From NCBI RefSeq assembly GCF_900258505.1, contig NZ_LT984895.1, positions 2,188,479-2,252,478 of the forward strand: a stretch of 64,000 nt of DNA, in the 5' to 3' direction. The notes under the pieces are model-generated. The model searched no databases. It was not told where the DNA came from and worked only from the letters and a program-made list of their open reading frames with translations. Position numbers and translations under genes: made by a program. Positions 8,500 to 19,787 of the stretch are shown in pieces (position 1 is the stretch's first letter; each line of letters begins with the position of its first letter). Origin of the DNA: Brachybacterium timonense. GTDB lineage: Bacteria > Actinomycetota > Actinomycetes > Actinomycetales > Dermabacteraceae.

Positions 8500-8727
8500 A
8501 TGCGCACGCGATTCGTGCCTCTGTCGGACGTGGCGGAGATGCTCTCCATCTCCGCGTCACAGGCTTATGCCCTGGTCCGCTCCGGGGATCTACGCGCGAT
8601 CAAGGTGGGTGGCCGCGGCCAGTGGCGAGTCGAGATCTCCGAAATCGAGTCCTATATCGACCGCAGCTACGAGGCAACAGCGTCGATCCTCGCCGAAGAG
8701 CGTGAGCGCGAGAAGGAGCGGAGCTAA
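8500..8727 (+). CDS. Small excisionase-like helix-turn-helix protein
   Basis: A 75-residue protein of the winged-helix excisionase/BldC-like group: VPLSDVAEMLSISASQAYAL forms the helix-turn-helix, followed by VGGRGQWRVEISEIESYI as wing and third helix, and a charged tail (EEREREKERS). A strong GGAGGGAGAG site precedes the ATG. Despite the excisionase name there is no integrase or attachment site nearby. It reads away from the SAF/CpaE-like pair and could regulate it or a neighbour, which is inference from position. Confidence 0.8.
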   Translation: MRTRFVPLSDVAEMLSISASQAYALVRSGDLRAIKVGGRGQWRVEISEIESYIDRSYEATASILAEEREREKERS

Positions 8728-8780
8728 TACCGCGCCGGGACCCGCGCGTAGCCACGCCGCCGATGTGCCGGGCGTGAAGC

Positions 8781-8800
8781 TGTCTCAGGCTGTCTCAGGC
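8781..8800. repeat. Tandem 10-base repeat
   Basis: TGTCTCAGGC occurs twice in direct succession in the gap between two convergent genes. No function is apparent. Confidence 0.5.
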
Positions 8801-8814
8801 ACCCGAGCGCAACG

Positions 8815-9357
8815 TCAGATCGACAGGCTCTGCACGGCCAGTACGCGTGATACCGGAATGGTGAGCAGCTCACGACGCCGCTGAGCCTCGCCACCGCGGT
8901 CAACGCCCACCAGGTCAATGGCATCAGCGCCGACACGCGCCAGACGCCCCGCGACAGTCCCGGCAGCCGTGATCACGGTGACCGGTGCGCGGTCTCGGGA
9001 GATCTGCCGCAGCCGGGAGCGCAGCGACTGCTCGCCCACCGCTGTTCGCGACGCCTGACGTGCCCGTACGCCGAGCCCGTGGAGCATCACGACCGCGTGG
9101 AGAGGGATGAGCGCCCAGCTGCTGTCCGTGTCTAGTTCGATCCATTCATCGCTCGCCTCGGTGAGCTGTCCCTCCAGCACTCCGAACTCAGGCACGGTCA
9201 CGCGGATCCGCGCGCCGTGGGCCGCGCGCAACCGATCCGCAAGGATCACGTCCGCCTGCTCGGCGCGGATCAGATCGCTCGTCAGGGCGAAATCGTCGCT
9301 CCCGTCCAGCGCGTCCGGAACCAGCCACTCCTGATGCTGTCGACCGTCGGGGTACAT
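8815..9357 (-). CDS. Unknown protein with two barrel-like repeats
   Basis: A 180-residue soluble protein without a family I can name confidently. Two stretches look alike: RIRVTVPEFGVLEGQLTEAS with DEWIELD, then LIPLHAVVMLHGLG; and VTVITAAGTVAGRLARVGAD with AIDLVGV, then LTIPVSRVLAVQSLS. Each reads as a small Sm/SH3-like beta barrel, joined by a basic helix (SLRSRLRQISRDR). The start at 9357 is chosen because a TACGCT box lies exactly 6 bases upstream and no ribosome-binding site is seen. The divergent neighbour is the LysM protein gene. Confidence 0.6.
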   Translation of the reverse strand: MYPDGRQHQEWLVPDALDGSDDFALTSDLIRAEQADVILADRLRAAHGARIRVTVPEFGVLEGQLTEASDEWIELDTDSSWALIPLHAVVMLHGLGVRARQASRTAVGEQSLRSRLRQISRDRAPVTVITAAGTVAGRLARVGADAIDLVGVDRGGEAQRRRELLTIPVSRVLAVQSLSI

Positions 9358-9363
9358 GGCCTC

Positions 9364-9369
9364 AGCGTA
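9364..9369 (-). promoter_or_regulatory. Candidate -10 box, leaderless start
   Basis: TACGCT on the minus strand, 6 bases before the ATG at 9357, with no ribosome-binding site in between. Confidence 0.45.
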
Positions 9370-9668
9370 TGACCACAGCACGGCCCCGGCGTCCCCTCCC
9401 GGCAATCAGGCCCTGCGATCCGGCACCGACGTGCGGAGGCTCCCTCGCAGATCAGTCACCTGCGGCGTATGAGATGCGCGGCCCTGACAGGGTGCACTAT
9501 CAGCGCTGCTCGATACAGCACAGTGCACACCCCTCTCGTCCTTTCGTGCCAGTCCTACTCGCAATGTTCGGCACCAAGGACCAATTGTGACCTGCATCAA
9601 CCCTGGTTACTTTCTCTACAAGGCATCAGAACAGATCAAACTGCACCAAACGCATCGATGACCGACGG

Positions 9669-9705
9669 TGACGTCGGCCCATCCGATCGATGCCAGGCGA
9701 CGTCA
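9669..9705 (+). promoter_or_regulatory. Inverted repeat TGACGTCG/CGACGTCA
   Basis: Perfect 8-base arms at 9669-9676 and 9698-9705 with a 21-base loop, about 90 bases before the LysM gene start. It could be an RNA hairpin or a dyad operator. Confidence 0.4.
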
Positions 9706-9743
9706 GACGAGTGCCGACGCTCTCCATCGCCACGCGTGCAGTC

Positions 9744-9779
9744 GTCGTCATTGGTGCTGACCAGGGGATCACTGACGAC
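9744..9779 (+). promoter_or_regulatory. Hairpin next to the ribosome-binding site of the LysM gene
   Basis: Arms GTCGTCA (9744-9750) and TGACGAC (9773-9779) enclose a small inner stem TGGT/ACCA. The CCGGAGGGG ribosome-binding site begins within 5 bases, so the fold could affect translation. Confidence 0.4.
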
Positions 9780-9794
9780 CTACCGGAGGGGACG

Positions 9795-10805
9795 ATGGCC
9801 ACCACCACACCACGCGCAGCAAAGACGCACGCCGGGACGGCGACACAGGCCAACGTCAACGGATCGCCAGTGCGCCTCAAGCCCTCAGCTCTTCTGGTGC
9901 GCGCCTGCTTCGTCGTGGCTGGAGCAACGGGAGCCACTGTCCTGGCTGCGCTCACCATTGACCTGATCCCACCGGCCGCCGCTGGTCACGGCGTGCCCGG
10001 CCTTCTCGCAGGAGTTCAGGCACTGCTCGCCGGCTCTGCCGCCGTGCTGTGTGCCTACCTCGCTCTCGTGCACCTGCTGGCCCTCATCGTCCTGGCCGCT
10101 GGGCGCCGCTCCCGTACCGGCCGCACAGCCGGAGCTGTGCTTCGCGTCCTCGCACCGCGCGTCGCCAAGAAGCTGGGTGTCGGTGTCATCGCTGCGAGCA
10201 GCGTGCTTCCCTGGGGCGTCGTCGGCACCGCAATCGCTGCCGATCACGCGGAGGATTCATACAGCACCGCCGCTGTGATGCTCGACGGTGAACGCGCGAG
10301 CCCCGACTCTGTGATCGGCGCCCCCGACCCGATCCCCGCTCCCGCAAGCCCCGTCTCCGGGGCAGCGCCAGCCCCCTCAGCGCCAGCACGGCCCGTGACC
10401 ACAGTGCTGGACGGGTCAGCGACAGAGCGCACCCATGTCGACGATGCTGCAACCGGGACAGCTGCCCACAGCCTGGGGTGGAACGCAGCACCCGCCGCGC
10501 CCGAGCACAGCGTCGATACCGACACCACAACGCCTCCCCCTGCCGAGCTCGGCTGGTCGCCCAGCAGTGAGCCGACCACTGTCACTGTGCGGCCCGGCGA
10601 CAGCCTGTGGTCGATCACCGATGACCTGCTCGGTCCGGGCGCCGATCCGATCGAGGACATCGCTCTCCACTGGCCGGCTCTGTATGAGCGAAACGCCGAC
10701 GTCATCGGTTCTGACCCCGACAGCATCTCCCCCGGGCTCGTCCTCACGGTGCCTGATGCGCTCACCACCCGTCCCTCCCCGCTCACCGACAAGGAGAAGC
10801 CATGA
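9795..10805 (+). CDS. Membrane-anchored LysM-domain protein
   Basis: A 336-residue protein with about three membrane helices in the first 150 residues (LLVRACFVVAGATGATVLAA, then LLAGSAAVLCAYLALVHLLA, then a helix before VVGTAIAADHAED), a Pro/Ala-rich linker and a C-terminal LysM domain from about 275 (TVTVRPGDSLWSITDDLLG). LysM binds N-acetylglucosamine in peptidoglycan, so this protein likely sits in the membrane and touches the wall. The ATG at 9795 follows CCGGAGGGGACG. It overlaps the next gene by 4 bases (ATGA). No catalytic domain is seen. Confidence 0.8.
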   Translation: MATTTPRAAKTHAGTATQANVNGSPVRLKPSALLVRACFVVAGATGATVLAALTIDLIPPAAAGHGVPGLLAGVQALLAGSAAVLCAYLALVHLLALIVLAAGRRSRTGRTAGAVLRVLAPRVAKKLGVGVIAASSVLPWGVVGTAIAADHAEDSYSTAAVMLDGERASPDSVIGAPDPIPAPASPVSGAAPAPSAPARPVTTVLDGSATERTHVDDAATGTAAHSLGWNAAPAAPEHSVDTDTTTPPPAELGWSPSSEPTTVTVRPGDSLWSITDDLLGPGADPIEDIALHWPALYERNADVIGSDPDSISPGLVLTVPDALTTRPSPLTDKEKP

Positions 10806-11200
10806 CCACGACTGACCAGCGCCGCGTGTCCGCCAGCGCTCCGGAGTCGGTGCCCCTCGAGGATCCGCGCACCGCAGTGCGCATGATCGACGCCGTCGCC
10901 CGATGCGCCGTGGAGATCGTGCGCGCACAACGCCCTGTGAACGCACTTGCGAAGGTCGTGACACCCGACGTCGCGGGCATGCTGGCCCGACGGGCCGATC
11001 TCACCACACGCCTGCGCGCCACCACCGGCTACGTTCCACCCAGCCGCGTCGCCGTCACCGGGGTGCGCTCATGCATCGTCAATGAACGCACAGTCGAGGC
11101 CAGCTGTGTTCTGCGCGAGCCCGACCGCGCCCGCTTCCTGGCGATGCGTTGGGAGCTGCGCCACAGCGGCTGGCGCGTCACGGTGCTTGAGATCGGCTGA
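10802..11200 (+). CDS. DUF6459-like (Rv3235-type) protein
   Basis: A 132-residue protein. The first 25 residues look disordered; the rest is a compact alpha/beta domain with RTAVRMIDAVARCAVEIVRA and a C-terminal strand pair (ASCVLREPDRARFLAMRWEL, WRVTVLEI). It resembles the actinobacterial Rv3235/DUF6459 proteins, sometimes mislabelled as TonB-related, found near secA. Function is unknown. It is translationally coupled to the LysM gene, so the two may act together at the envelope. Confidence 0.6.
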   Translation: MTTTDQRRVSASAPESVPLEDPRTAVRMIDAVARCAVEIVRAQRPVNALAKVVTPDVAGMLARRADLTTRLRATTGYVPPSRVAVTGVRSCIVNERTVEASCVLREPDRARFLAMRWELRHSGWRVTVLEIG

Positions 11201-11209
11201 CCAGCGCTC

Positions 11210-11290
11210 CGCGGGAGGCCACCTGACGAGCCTGCGGCAAGACCGCATCCGTCCGCCTGCGCAGGCTCACAGTCCGCCGGACCTCCCGCG
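11210..11290. terminator. Nested inverted repeats between convergent genes
   Basis: The outer arms CGCGGGAGG (11210-11218) and CCTCCCGCG (11282-11290) enclose inner arms GAGCCTGCG (11228-11236) and CGCAGGCTC (11260-11268). All are perfect 9-base pairs. There is no T tract. It is probably the terminator of the rightward LysM operon, perhaps acting both ways. Confidence 0.45.
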
Positions 11291-11336
11291 AGCACGCTTG
11301 CCCGAATCCACCGTCTTTGCTCTGGACAGCGGCCGA

Positions 11337-11362
11337 CCCCGTTCCCATCGTGGGGATCGGGG
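11337..11362. terminator. Hairpin downstream of secA
   Basis: CCCCG-TTCCCA-TCG-TGGGGAT-CGGGG forms an imperfect GC-rich hairpin about 40 bases past the secA stop. It is a candidate terminator for the minus-strand secA transcript. Confidence 0.35.
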
Positions 11363-11402
11363 CACGGCCACCGGCTCACCCCACCAGAGGAGTGAGTCGT
11401 GA

Positions 11403-14261
<2,859 letters not shown>

Positions 14262-14566
14262 GCGTTCACTCCATCCGCGGGCGGGCGTCCCCGTCCCGTG
14301 TTTCCTCCCCGCCGCTCGCCGACGGGATCTGCTCGATGCGTCTGAGTCCGCCTGTCAGTTTCGCAGACGGTCATCGGGTTTCCTGCGGAGCGCCGCGCAT
14401 GTCACAAACGGATCACGCGAGCTCCGCCGCCCCATCGTAGTCCCGACCGGCGGGCGATTCGCACACCTACTTCCCGCAGGTTGAGAACAGAGGCGAGGCC
14501 CCGACGATGCCACATGGGTGTGGCGTCGACGGAGCCCCGCGCTGTTCAGGGTCGACTGATCAGCGG
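14262..14566. other. Intergenic region between hpf and secA
   Basis: 305 bases with no convincing gene. It contains the hairpin at 14501-14532 just downstream of hpf on the minus strand, and the upstream region of secA, whose promoter should lie here. No clear -35/-10 pair was recognised. Confidence 0.5.
14501..14532 (-). terminator. Candidate hpf terminator
   Basis: A GCCACA-TGGG-TGTGGC core stem (14509-14524) with partly paired CGACG/CGTCG flanks lies about 35 bases past the hpf stop. The T content after it is low, as is common for actinobacterial terminators. Confidence 0.45.
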
Positions 14567-15223
14567 TCAGGAGGCGTCAGCCTGCTCCTGCTCAAGTTCG
14601 ATCACGCCGTAGTTCCAGCCCTTGCGGCGGTAGACCACCTTGGGGTTGCCGGACTCCTCGTCGATGAACAGGAAGAAGTCATGTCCCACGAGCTCCATGT
14701 GGTAGAGAGCGTCATCCACGGTCATTGGCGTGGCGGGATGCTTCTTCTCGCGGATGACGACGGGACTGTGGTCATCGTGACCGCCCGCATCGTCGGCAGC
14801 CGGCGTGTCCTGCGACGTGGGCGCATCGGGGTCCGCTGACGCGAGCACGGCGTCGAGATCGGGGGTCATATGACGCACACTCTCACCGGAGATCTGGTGG
14901 GCGCGCTCACGGCCGCGGTGCCGGTCTTTGCGCCGGTCGCGTGCGCGACGCAGACGCTCAAGCAGACGCCCGTAGGCAAGGTCGAGGGCGGCGTACAGGT
15001 CATCGGCTCGCGCCTCGGAGCGGATCACATTGCCGTTGTCGTGGACCGTCAGCTCGACCCGGTCGCTGAGCTCGGCACGACGTGGGTTCTTCTCCTGCGA
15101 GATCTCAACGTCCACGGCGAGAGCTGCAGGGGCGAGCTGGGTGACTTTGTCGAGCTTGTCCTCAAGATGGCGGCGGAATCGTTCGGGAACGTCCATATGG
15201 CGTCCGACGACATTGATCTCCAT
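14567..15223 (-). CDS. hpf: Long-form ribosome hibernation promoting factor
   Basis: A 218-residue protein. The N-terminal S30AE/RaiA domain (MEINVVGRHMDVPERFRRHL to about residue 105) binds the decoding centre of idle ribosomes. A linker with charged residues follows. The C-terminal domain (about 160-215, containing MTVDDALYHMELVGHDFFLF and WNYGVIELEQE) dimerises to join two ribosomes into 100S particles. This two-domain layout is the long form found in actinobacteria and firmicutes. A strong AGGAGG site precedes the ATG. It lies in the minus-strand run mtrA-mtrB-lpqB-comF-hpf-secA. Confidence 0.96.
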   Translation of the reverse strand: MEINVVGRHMDVPERFRRHLEDKLDKVTQLAPAALAVDVEISQEKNPRRAELSDRVELTVHDNGNVIRSEARADDLYAALDLAYGRLLERLRRARDRRKDRHRGRERAHQISGESVRHMTPDLDAVLASADPDAPTSQDTPAADDAGGHDDHSPVVIREKKHPATPMTVDDALYHMELVGHDFFLFIDEESGNPKVVYRRKGWNYGVIELEQEQADAS

Positions 15224-15331
15224 GATGTCCTCCTGGTTCGGGGTGCGGCCGCTCGGAGCCCGGCCGCGCTGGCTCGCTGGCTGGGGTGGCCACCTCCTTC
15301 CGAAGGGGAACTCGCTGCATCGTCGAGTAGG

Positions 15332-16195
15332 TCAATCCTGCCACGGACTGCTGAGCATGTCGTGGACCGAGGGCCCGGGTATTCGGGCTGCGGCAACGAC
15401 GACCGCTCCGACCACCTGCACTCCGGCCTCGGTGAGCGCATCATGCATAGCGCGCAACGTCGAGCCGGTGGTGACCACGTCATCGACGATCACTGCGCGG
15501 CCACCGCGGGCCTGCGCGGGAAGAGTTCCGATCGCGATGCGTCGTCGGCGTCGCTCGCGCGCATCGTGCCCATCCTGGCCGCTGCTGGGGCGGGCTCGCA
15601 GCCGCATGGTGCGCCCGGCGTCTGCCCGCTCGAGCTGGCGAGTGAGATGAGCGGTATGCGCCTCGCCGCGTCGAAGCCGGGCGCTGAGCGTCGACGGAAC
15701 AGGGACGAGCCAGACCGGATCATGCCTGGACGGCTCCTCCCCCAGCCGCTCATCTCCTGGCTGCCGTGCGGTCAGCTGCGTGATCGCGGGCGCCACGCCG
15801 GCGGCGATCGGCCCAGCCAGATGAACCGCGCCCCCGTTCTTCCAGGCCAGGATGATTCGTTGCAGCGCCCCGGTGTACTGGCCCAGAGCGAGCACGGGCA
15901 TCAGCGGGGCAAGGTCGACACCCGCAGGGTCGTTACCGCGAGGCCGCACACGCGCATCGGCGAGCAGAAGCAGCGCGTCACATGCCGTCTCGACTCGCTG
16001 CGGCGGCGCCATGAGCAGCTCCCTGCAGTCCGGGCATAGCCACGTATCTTCCTCACCGCACGGGCAGGTTCGGGGGACGACCAGCGAGCTCAGAGCGCCG
16101 GCAGCAGCACCGGCACCGCGACAGAGGGCTTCCCACGGTTTCGATCGCATTCGGCTGCTGGGGGTCGCCGAGGAGACGGTCTGGAGTGCGCTCAT
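15332..16195 (-). CDS. comF: ComF-family phosphoribosyltransferase
   Basis: A 287-residue ComF-like protein. The N-terminal zinc-finger region has CPCGEEDTWLCPDC, and the PRPP-binding loop VIVDDVVTTGSTL is near residue 250. ComF supports DNA uptake in competent bacteria; in actinobacteria the gene is widespread beside lpqB and its role is not settled. The ATG at 16195 is selected because an AGGA site lies 8 bases upstream; the frame stays open for 60 more codons to 16375, but these lack a ribosome-binding site and protein character. Confidence 0.88.
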   Translation of the reverse strand: MSALQTVSSATPSSRMRSKPWEALCRGAGAAAGALSSLVVPRTCPCGEEDTWLCPDCRELLMAPPQRVETACDALLLLADARVRPRGNDPAGVDLAPLMPVLALGQYTGALQRIILAWKNGGAVHLAGPIAAGVAPAITQLTARQPGDERLGEEPSRHDPVWLVPVPSTLSARLRRGEAHTAHLTRQLERADAGRTMRLRARPSSGQDGHDARERRRRRIAIGTLPAQARGGRAVIVDDVVTTGSTLRAMHDALTEAGVQVVGAVVVAAARIPGPSVHDMLSSPWQD

Positions 16196-16378
16196 GCCGG
16201 AATCCTGCCGTGTCGGCCCTGCCGGTGCTCGGCTCGGCCCGACGGTGTGGATCGGGGCGACTGGGGAGGGCGCCTGCAGGACTGGCGCCTCGCATCGATT
16301 CAGCAGTGCGTGGCCCGCTGACTGCGAGACCTTCTGAGTGCGAAACCCGTTGAGCACACAGCCTTCTGCGCGCACAGC

Positions 16379-18079
16379 TCAGTAGAACGACGGGTCACGC
16401 GCCTGCAGGTCCACCCGCATCCAGGTCTCCCCTTCGCTGCGCAGCAGCGCATCGCCCGCCGTCGCCCAGATCGCATCGGCCACCACCGAGCCCGTGATCC
16501 GCGTCGTCCCGTCTCGCAGGTCCGGCAACGCATCACGAGTGGCGCAGAAGTCGACAATCCGGGCACGTTGACCTCCATGCGCAGGATCGGTTCCGAGCAC
16601 GATCACCGCAGCCTCGTCGTACCACGAGGCATCCCTGACCTCGGTGATGGCGGTGCGCACCGGAGTTGGCTCGGTGATGGCCTGCGGGACACCGTCTTCA
16701 GTGCGACGCACCGCGCACAGATCCAGCCGGGCACCCGATGCGTCGCTCGAGAGCACCAGCAGGCGCGTGTCATCAGACGCGATGCGCAGCGATGCAACGT
16801 CCCGGCCCGCGAGCCACGCAGCATCGACCGTCACGTCATCGGCGGCGCCCGAGCCCGCGAGGGCCAGCAGCACACCCGTTCCCGAGCGCGCCGCCGTCCA
16901 GACATACCCGGCGCCATCCGCGCAGGGCAGTGCGAAGGAACCGCCGGATGCGGCCTCGCGCAGCGGAGCCGAACCGTCGGTCGACGCGATCAGCACCGTG
17001 GAGCCGTCATCCGACAGCGCTGTGGCGAGCGCACCACCAGCCTCGATCATCGGGGACGAGACAGCGATGTCCGCGAGGTCGGGAACCACCTGCTGCGCTT
17101 GCTCCCCCGCCGACACATCCGCCAGCGAGATCACGCCGCGGGCTCCCGCTCCGATCGGACGATGCCCGGGAACGGGACGCTGAGGCGCATCATCCGCAAC
17201 TCCGGTGACGTCCGCGCCGTCGACGACGAGCCGCACATCGGGCAGCGACGGCAGGGAGCGCAGCGAGGCTTCGATCTGGGACAGAGCCAGTGTGCGCTGC
17301 GCCGCGTTCAGCGCATCCACCTGTTCCGGCACGATGACGTGAGTTGTGCCATCGCCACTGGTCGACACAGACGTCTCCGCGAGGCGCGCCGAGCGTGGCA
17401 CAGCGGAATGCACCGCACCGTTGAGGAATGGCGCAGGCCCCTCCGCGAGAGCCTCGAGAACAGCGGACGCAGCCCGCTGCACAGGGAACCAGCGATGGTC
17501 TGGCACCAGGTGTATCGAGCGCGGATCCAGAAAGTACAGGCGCGCTGCCTCATACAACGTCTCGAACGCCGCTTCCGACAGGAAGATCCCATCCGGGCAG
17601 GACGAGATCCGCCATTGTTCCTCGACCTGGGCGAGCGTGAAGGTGAAAGCGCGAGCCGTCGGCCCCACCATCTGGGTGCGCACTCCGTTGGCCGCGAGCG
17701 TGGCGACCGCTTGCACGGTCACGGTCACCTCGCTCGGGCCGGAGGACTCTACGAGGAGCTCCTCGCTACCCGAATACATCACCACGCCTGCTGCGGGACG
17801 CCATTCCTTCCGCTGTTCGTCGGTGAGGTACTCGCGCGCGACGGCGTAGTCATTCGCTGGCCCCACCCCGGCTTGGACGAAGCCTGCCACGACGGCCTCC
17901 GGTGCCGCGTCCTCGGGTGGCGGAAGAGCCCGCACGTACGGCGCACCGGGCTGTGCCCCATCAGGCAGCGGTTCGACAGCGATCGGTGAACGCGTCGGGA
18001 TGCGCGCGCAGGCAGCCAGGGCGGTGAGGGCGCCACCGGCAGCCGCTGCCCGCAGCAGATCGCGTCGTCGCGGGGTCAT
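16379..18079 (-). CDS. lpqB: Lipoprotein LpqB, accessory of MtrAB
   Basis: A 566-residue lipoprotein. The signal has a lipobox LAAC with the acylated Cys at 24. A GerMN-type domain lies at about residues 180-330 and a beta-propeller-like part (Gmad1) fills the C-terminus. LpqB is known to interact with MtrB outside the membrane and to affect its phosphorylation of MtrA. The start overlaps the mtrB stop by 4 bases (ATGA), so the proteins are made together. The signal begins TPRRRDLLRAA, matching a twin-arginine pattern (RRxLLR), so Tat export is possible. Confidence 0.95.
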   Translation of the reverse strand: MTPRRRDLLRAAAAGGALTALAACARIPTRSPIAVEPLPDGAQPGAPYVRALPPPEDAAPEAVVAGFVQAGVGPANDYAVAREYLTDEQRKEWRPAAGVVMYSGSEELLVESSGPSEVTVTVQAVATLAANGVRTQMVGPTARAFTFTLAQVEEQWRISSCPDGIFLSEAAFETLYEAARLYFLDPRSIHLVPDHRWFPVQRAASAVLEALAEGPAPFLNGAVHSAVPRSARLAETSVSTSGDGTTHVIVPEQVDALNAAQRTLALSQIEASLRSLPSLPDVRLVVDGADVTGVADDAPQRPVPGHRPIGAGARGVISLADVSAGEQAQQVVPDLADIAVSSPMIEAGGALATALSDDGSTVLIASTDGSAPLREAASGGSFALPCADGAGYVWTAARSGTGVLLALAGSGAADDVTVDAAWLAGRDVASLRIASDDTRLLVLSSDASGARLDLCAVRRTEDGVPQAITEPTPVRTAITEVRDASWYDEAAVIVLGTDPAHGGQRARIVDFCATRDALPDLRDGTTRITGSVVADAIWATAGDALLRSEGETWMRVDLQARDPSFY

Positions 18080-19776
18080 GCGCCCTCCTCACGCGTCGTA
18101 TCCGATCCGCTCACCCGTGGCTCGAGGAGCTGCGGCAGGTCCGTGGGCCCTGTGGGAGCCTCGGGAGTCGGCGATTCGGCGACGGGCGCCGCGTCAGGAT
18201 TGAAGTCGCGTTCGAGAACAAGCGGGGAGTCGACCAGATCGGTTCCAGGCCGACGCGGAAGCGTCAGGCGGAAAACAGCGCCCTCATCGAGCTGCCCCCA
18301 GGCCTGCAGCCATCCACCGTGCAGATGCGCGTCTTCCACGGAGATGGCCAACCCGAGCCCGGTGCCCCCCAGAGTGCGGGCACGTGAGGGATCCGCGCGC
18401 CAGAAGCGGTCGAAGACGCGCGCGGCATCGGCCGGCGCGATCCCGCTGCCGAAGTCCTGCACCACGACGGCCACGGCGTGCTCGTCCGCGCCGGTGATCA
18501 CGTGGATCGGCGACCCGGCGCCGTGCTCAATGGCATTGGTGAGAAGGTTGCGCAGGATCCGATCCACACGACGGGCGTCGACCACGGCCTCGGTTTCGCT
18601 GCCCGCCAGATGCAGATCGATCCGACAGCCCCGCGCGTGCGCGATCGGCATCGCATCACGCACCGCCTGCTGCACGAGATCGTCCAGCTCCTCACGGTGC
18701 GCCTCCAGCTGCGCAGCACCCGCATCGAAGCGGCTGATCTCCAGCAGATCCGCCAGGAGCGTATCGAAACGCTGCACCTGGGCGGACAGCAGTTCGACGG
18801 TGCGGGCAAGATCCGGCTCGAACCCGTCGCGCCGTGACTCCAGCACAGACGCCGCCATACGGATCGTGGTCAACGGCGTGCGCAACTCATGGGACACATC
18901 AGAAACGAACCGCTGCTGGACCCGGGACAGCTCGGTGAGGTCCGCAATCTTCTGCTCGAGCGTCTGTGCCATGCGGTTGAAGGACACGCCCACGCGCGCG
19001 AGCTCGTCGGCCCCTGCGACCTCTACCCGGCCGGTGAGATCCCCGGCAGCCAAGCGTTCAGCCGCCAGGGCAGCGCGTTTGAGCGGGGTGATCACTAGGC
19101 GCGCCGCCACGACGGCGATCCCCACCAGGATCGCCAGCAGAACGAACCCACCGGCGAGCATGACGCGCTGCACGAAGGTGAGAGTGTCCTGTTCCTCCTG
19201 CAGGGAGTACACAAGGAACAGATCGTAGGTGCCGCTGCCCGCGACGGATACGCGGGTCCCGACCAGCAGCGCTGGCTGCTCACGGCCATCACCGTCCGCG
19301 CGCCCGATGGAGGTCCACACCATCGCATCAGGCTCGTGCGCCACCCGAGCGGAGAAATCAGGGTCGACCGCTTCGAACAGGCTGCGGTCCGAGGCCACAG
19401 GGAAGACGCCAGCCGATTGATCGGATGGGACGAGGCCGACGTCGCGCCGGGAGCTGTGGTCGCTTCCGGAGACGGACTGCACGAAAGCGGTCGCAGCGTC
19501 CTGCCGCTGTGTGGTGGTCGCCGAGCCCAGGCTGCGCAGCGTCTCGGCGAGCTCGGCGCGCACATCGGCAGCCTCTTCGAGCACCCGGCTGCGCCGCTGC
19601 TCATACAGGCCGTCGGCGATCACCGATGACAGATACCCGCCCACGGTCGCCACCGCAAGGACCGATAGCAGCACGGTCACAGTCACGACGCGCACAGCGA
19701 GCGGCCATGACCGCGGATGCCAGGCTGGCGTCGGCCCGGCCGCCGACTCCTCGGCCGACACGGCGGGGTCCGACAC
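18076..19776 (-). CDS. mtrB: Sensor histidine kinase MtrB
   Basis: A 566-residue membrane kinase of the MtrAB system that controls cell-wall metabolism, osmotic response and division. One helix at about 29-52 and another at about 206-230 (LAGGFVLLAILVGIAVVAAR) flank an extracytoplasmic sensor. A HAMP domain follows (to about 285). The phospho-acceptor motif is FVSDVSHELRTPLTTIRMA near residue 300, and the ATPase domain carries NLLTNAIEHG, DFGSGI and GGTGLGLAIS. It lies 11 bases downstream of mtrA and overlaps lpqB by 4 bases. Confidence 0.97.
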   Translation of the reverse strand: MSDPAVSAEESAAGPTPAWHPRSWPLAVRVVTVTVLLSVLAVATVGGYLSSVIADGLYEQRRSRVLEEAADVRAELAETLRSLGSATTTQRQDAATAFVQSVSGSDHSSRRDVGLVPSDQSAGVFPVASDRSLFEAVDPDFSARVAHEPDAMVWTSIGRADGDGREQPALLVGTRVSVAGSGTYDLFLVYSLQEEQDTLTFVQRVMLAGGFVLLAILVGIAVVAARLVITPLKRAALAAERLAAGDLTGRVEVAGADELARVGVSFNRMAQTLEQKIADLTELSRVQQRFVSDVSHELRTPLTTIRMAASVLESRRDGFEPDLARTVELLSAQVQRFDTLLADLLEISRFDAGAAQLEAHREELDDLVQQAVRDAMPIAHARGCRIDLHLAGSETEAVVDARRVDRILRNLLTNAIEHGAGSPIHVITGADEHAVAVVVQDFGSGIAPADAARVFDRFWRADPSRARTLGGTGLGLAISVEDAHLHGGWLQAWGQLDEGAVFRLTLPRRPGTDLVDSPLVLERDFNPDAAPVAESPTPEAPTGPTDLPQLLEPRVSGSDTTREEGA

Positions 19777-19787
19777 GTCTGCTCCGC

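Larger units (their letters stand above)
9358..9794. other. Divergent intergenic region with structured leader of the LysM gene
   Basis: About 437 bases between divergent genes, with no convincing gene. The stretch around 9555-9650 is less GC-rich than its surroundings and may hold the rightward promoter. Two inverted repeats follow (9669-9705 and 9744-9779), the second ending 3 bases before the purine-rich ribosome-binding site. Confidence 0.5.

Noticed and set aside
8500-8727. Phage excisionase marking a prophage or integrated element
   Set aside because: No integrase, attachment-site repeat or phage gene is nearby, and small HTH proteins of this group are ordinary actinobacterial regulators.
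9555-9794. c-di-AMP (ydaO-type) riboswitch before the LysM gene
   Set aside because: The leader has hairpins, but I could not fit the conserved riboswitch core; it is reported only as inverted repeats.
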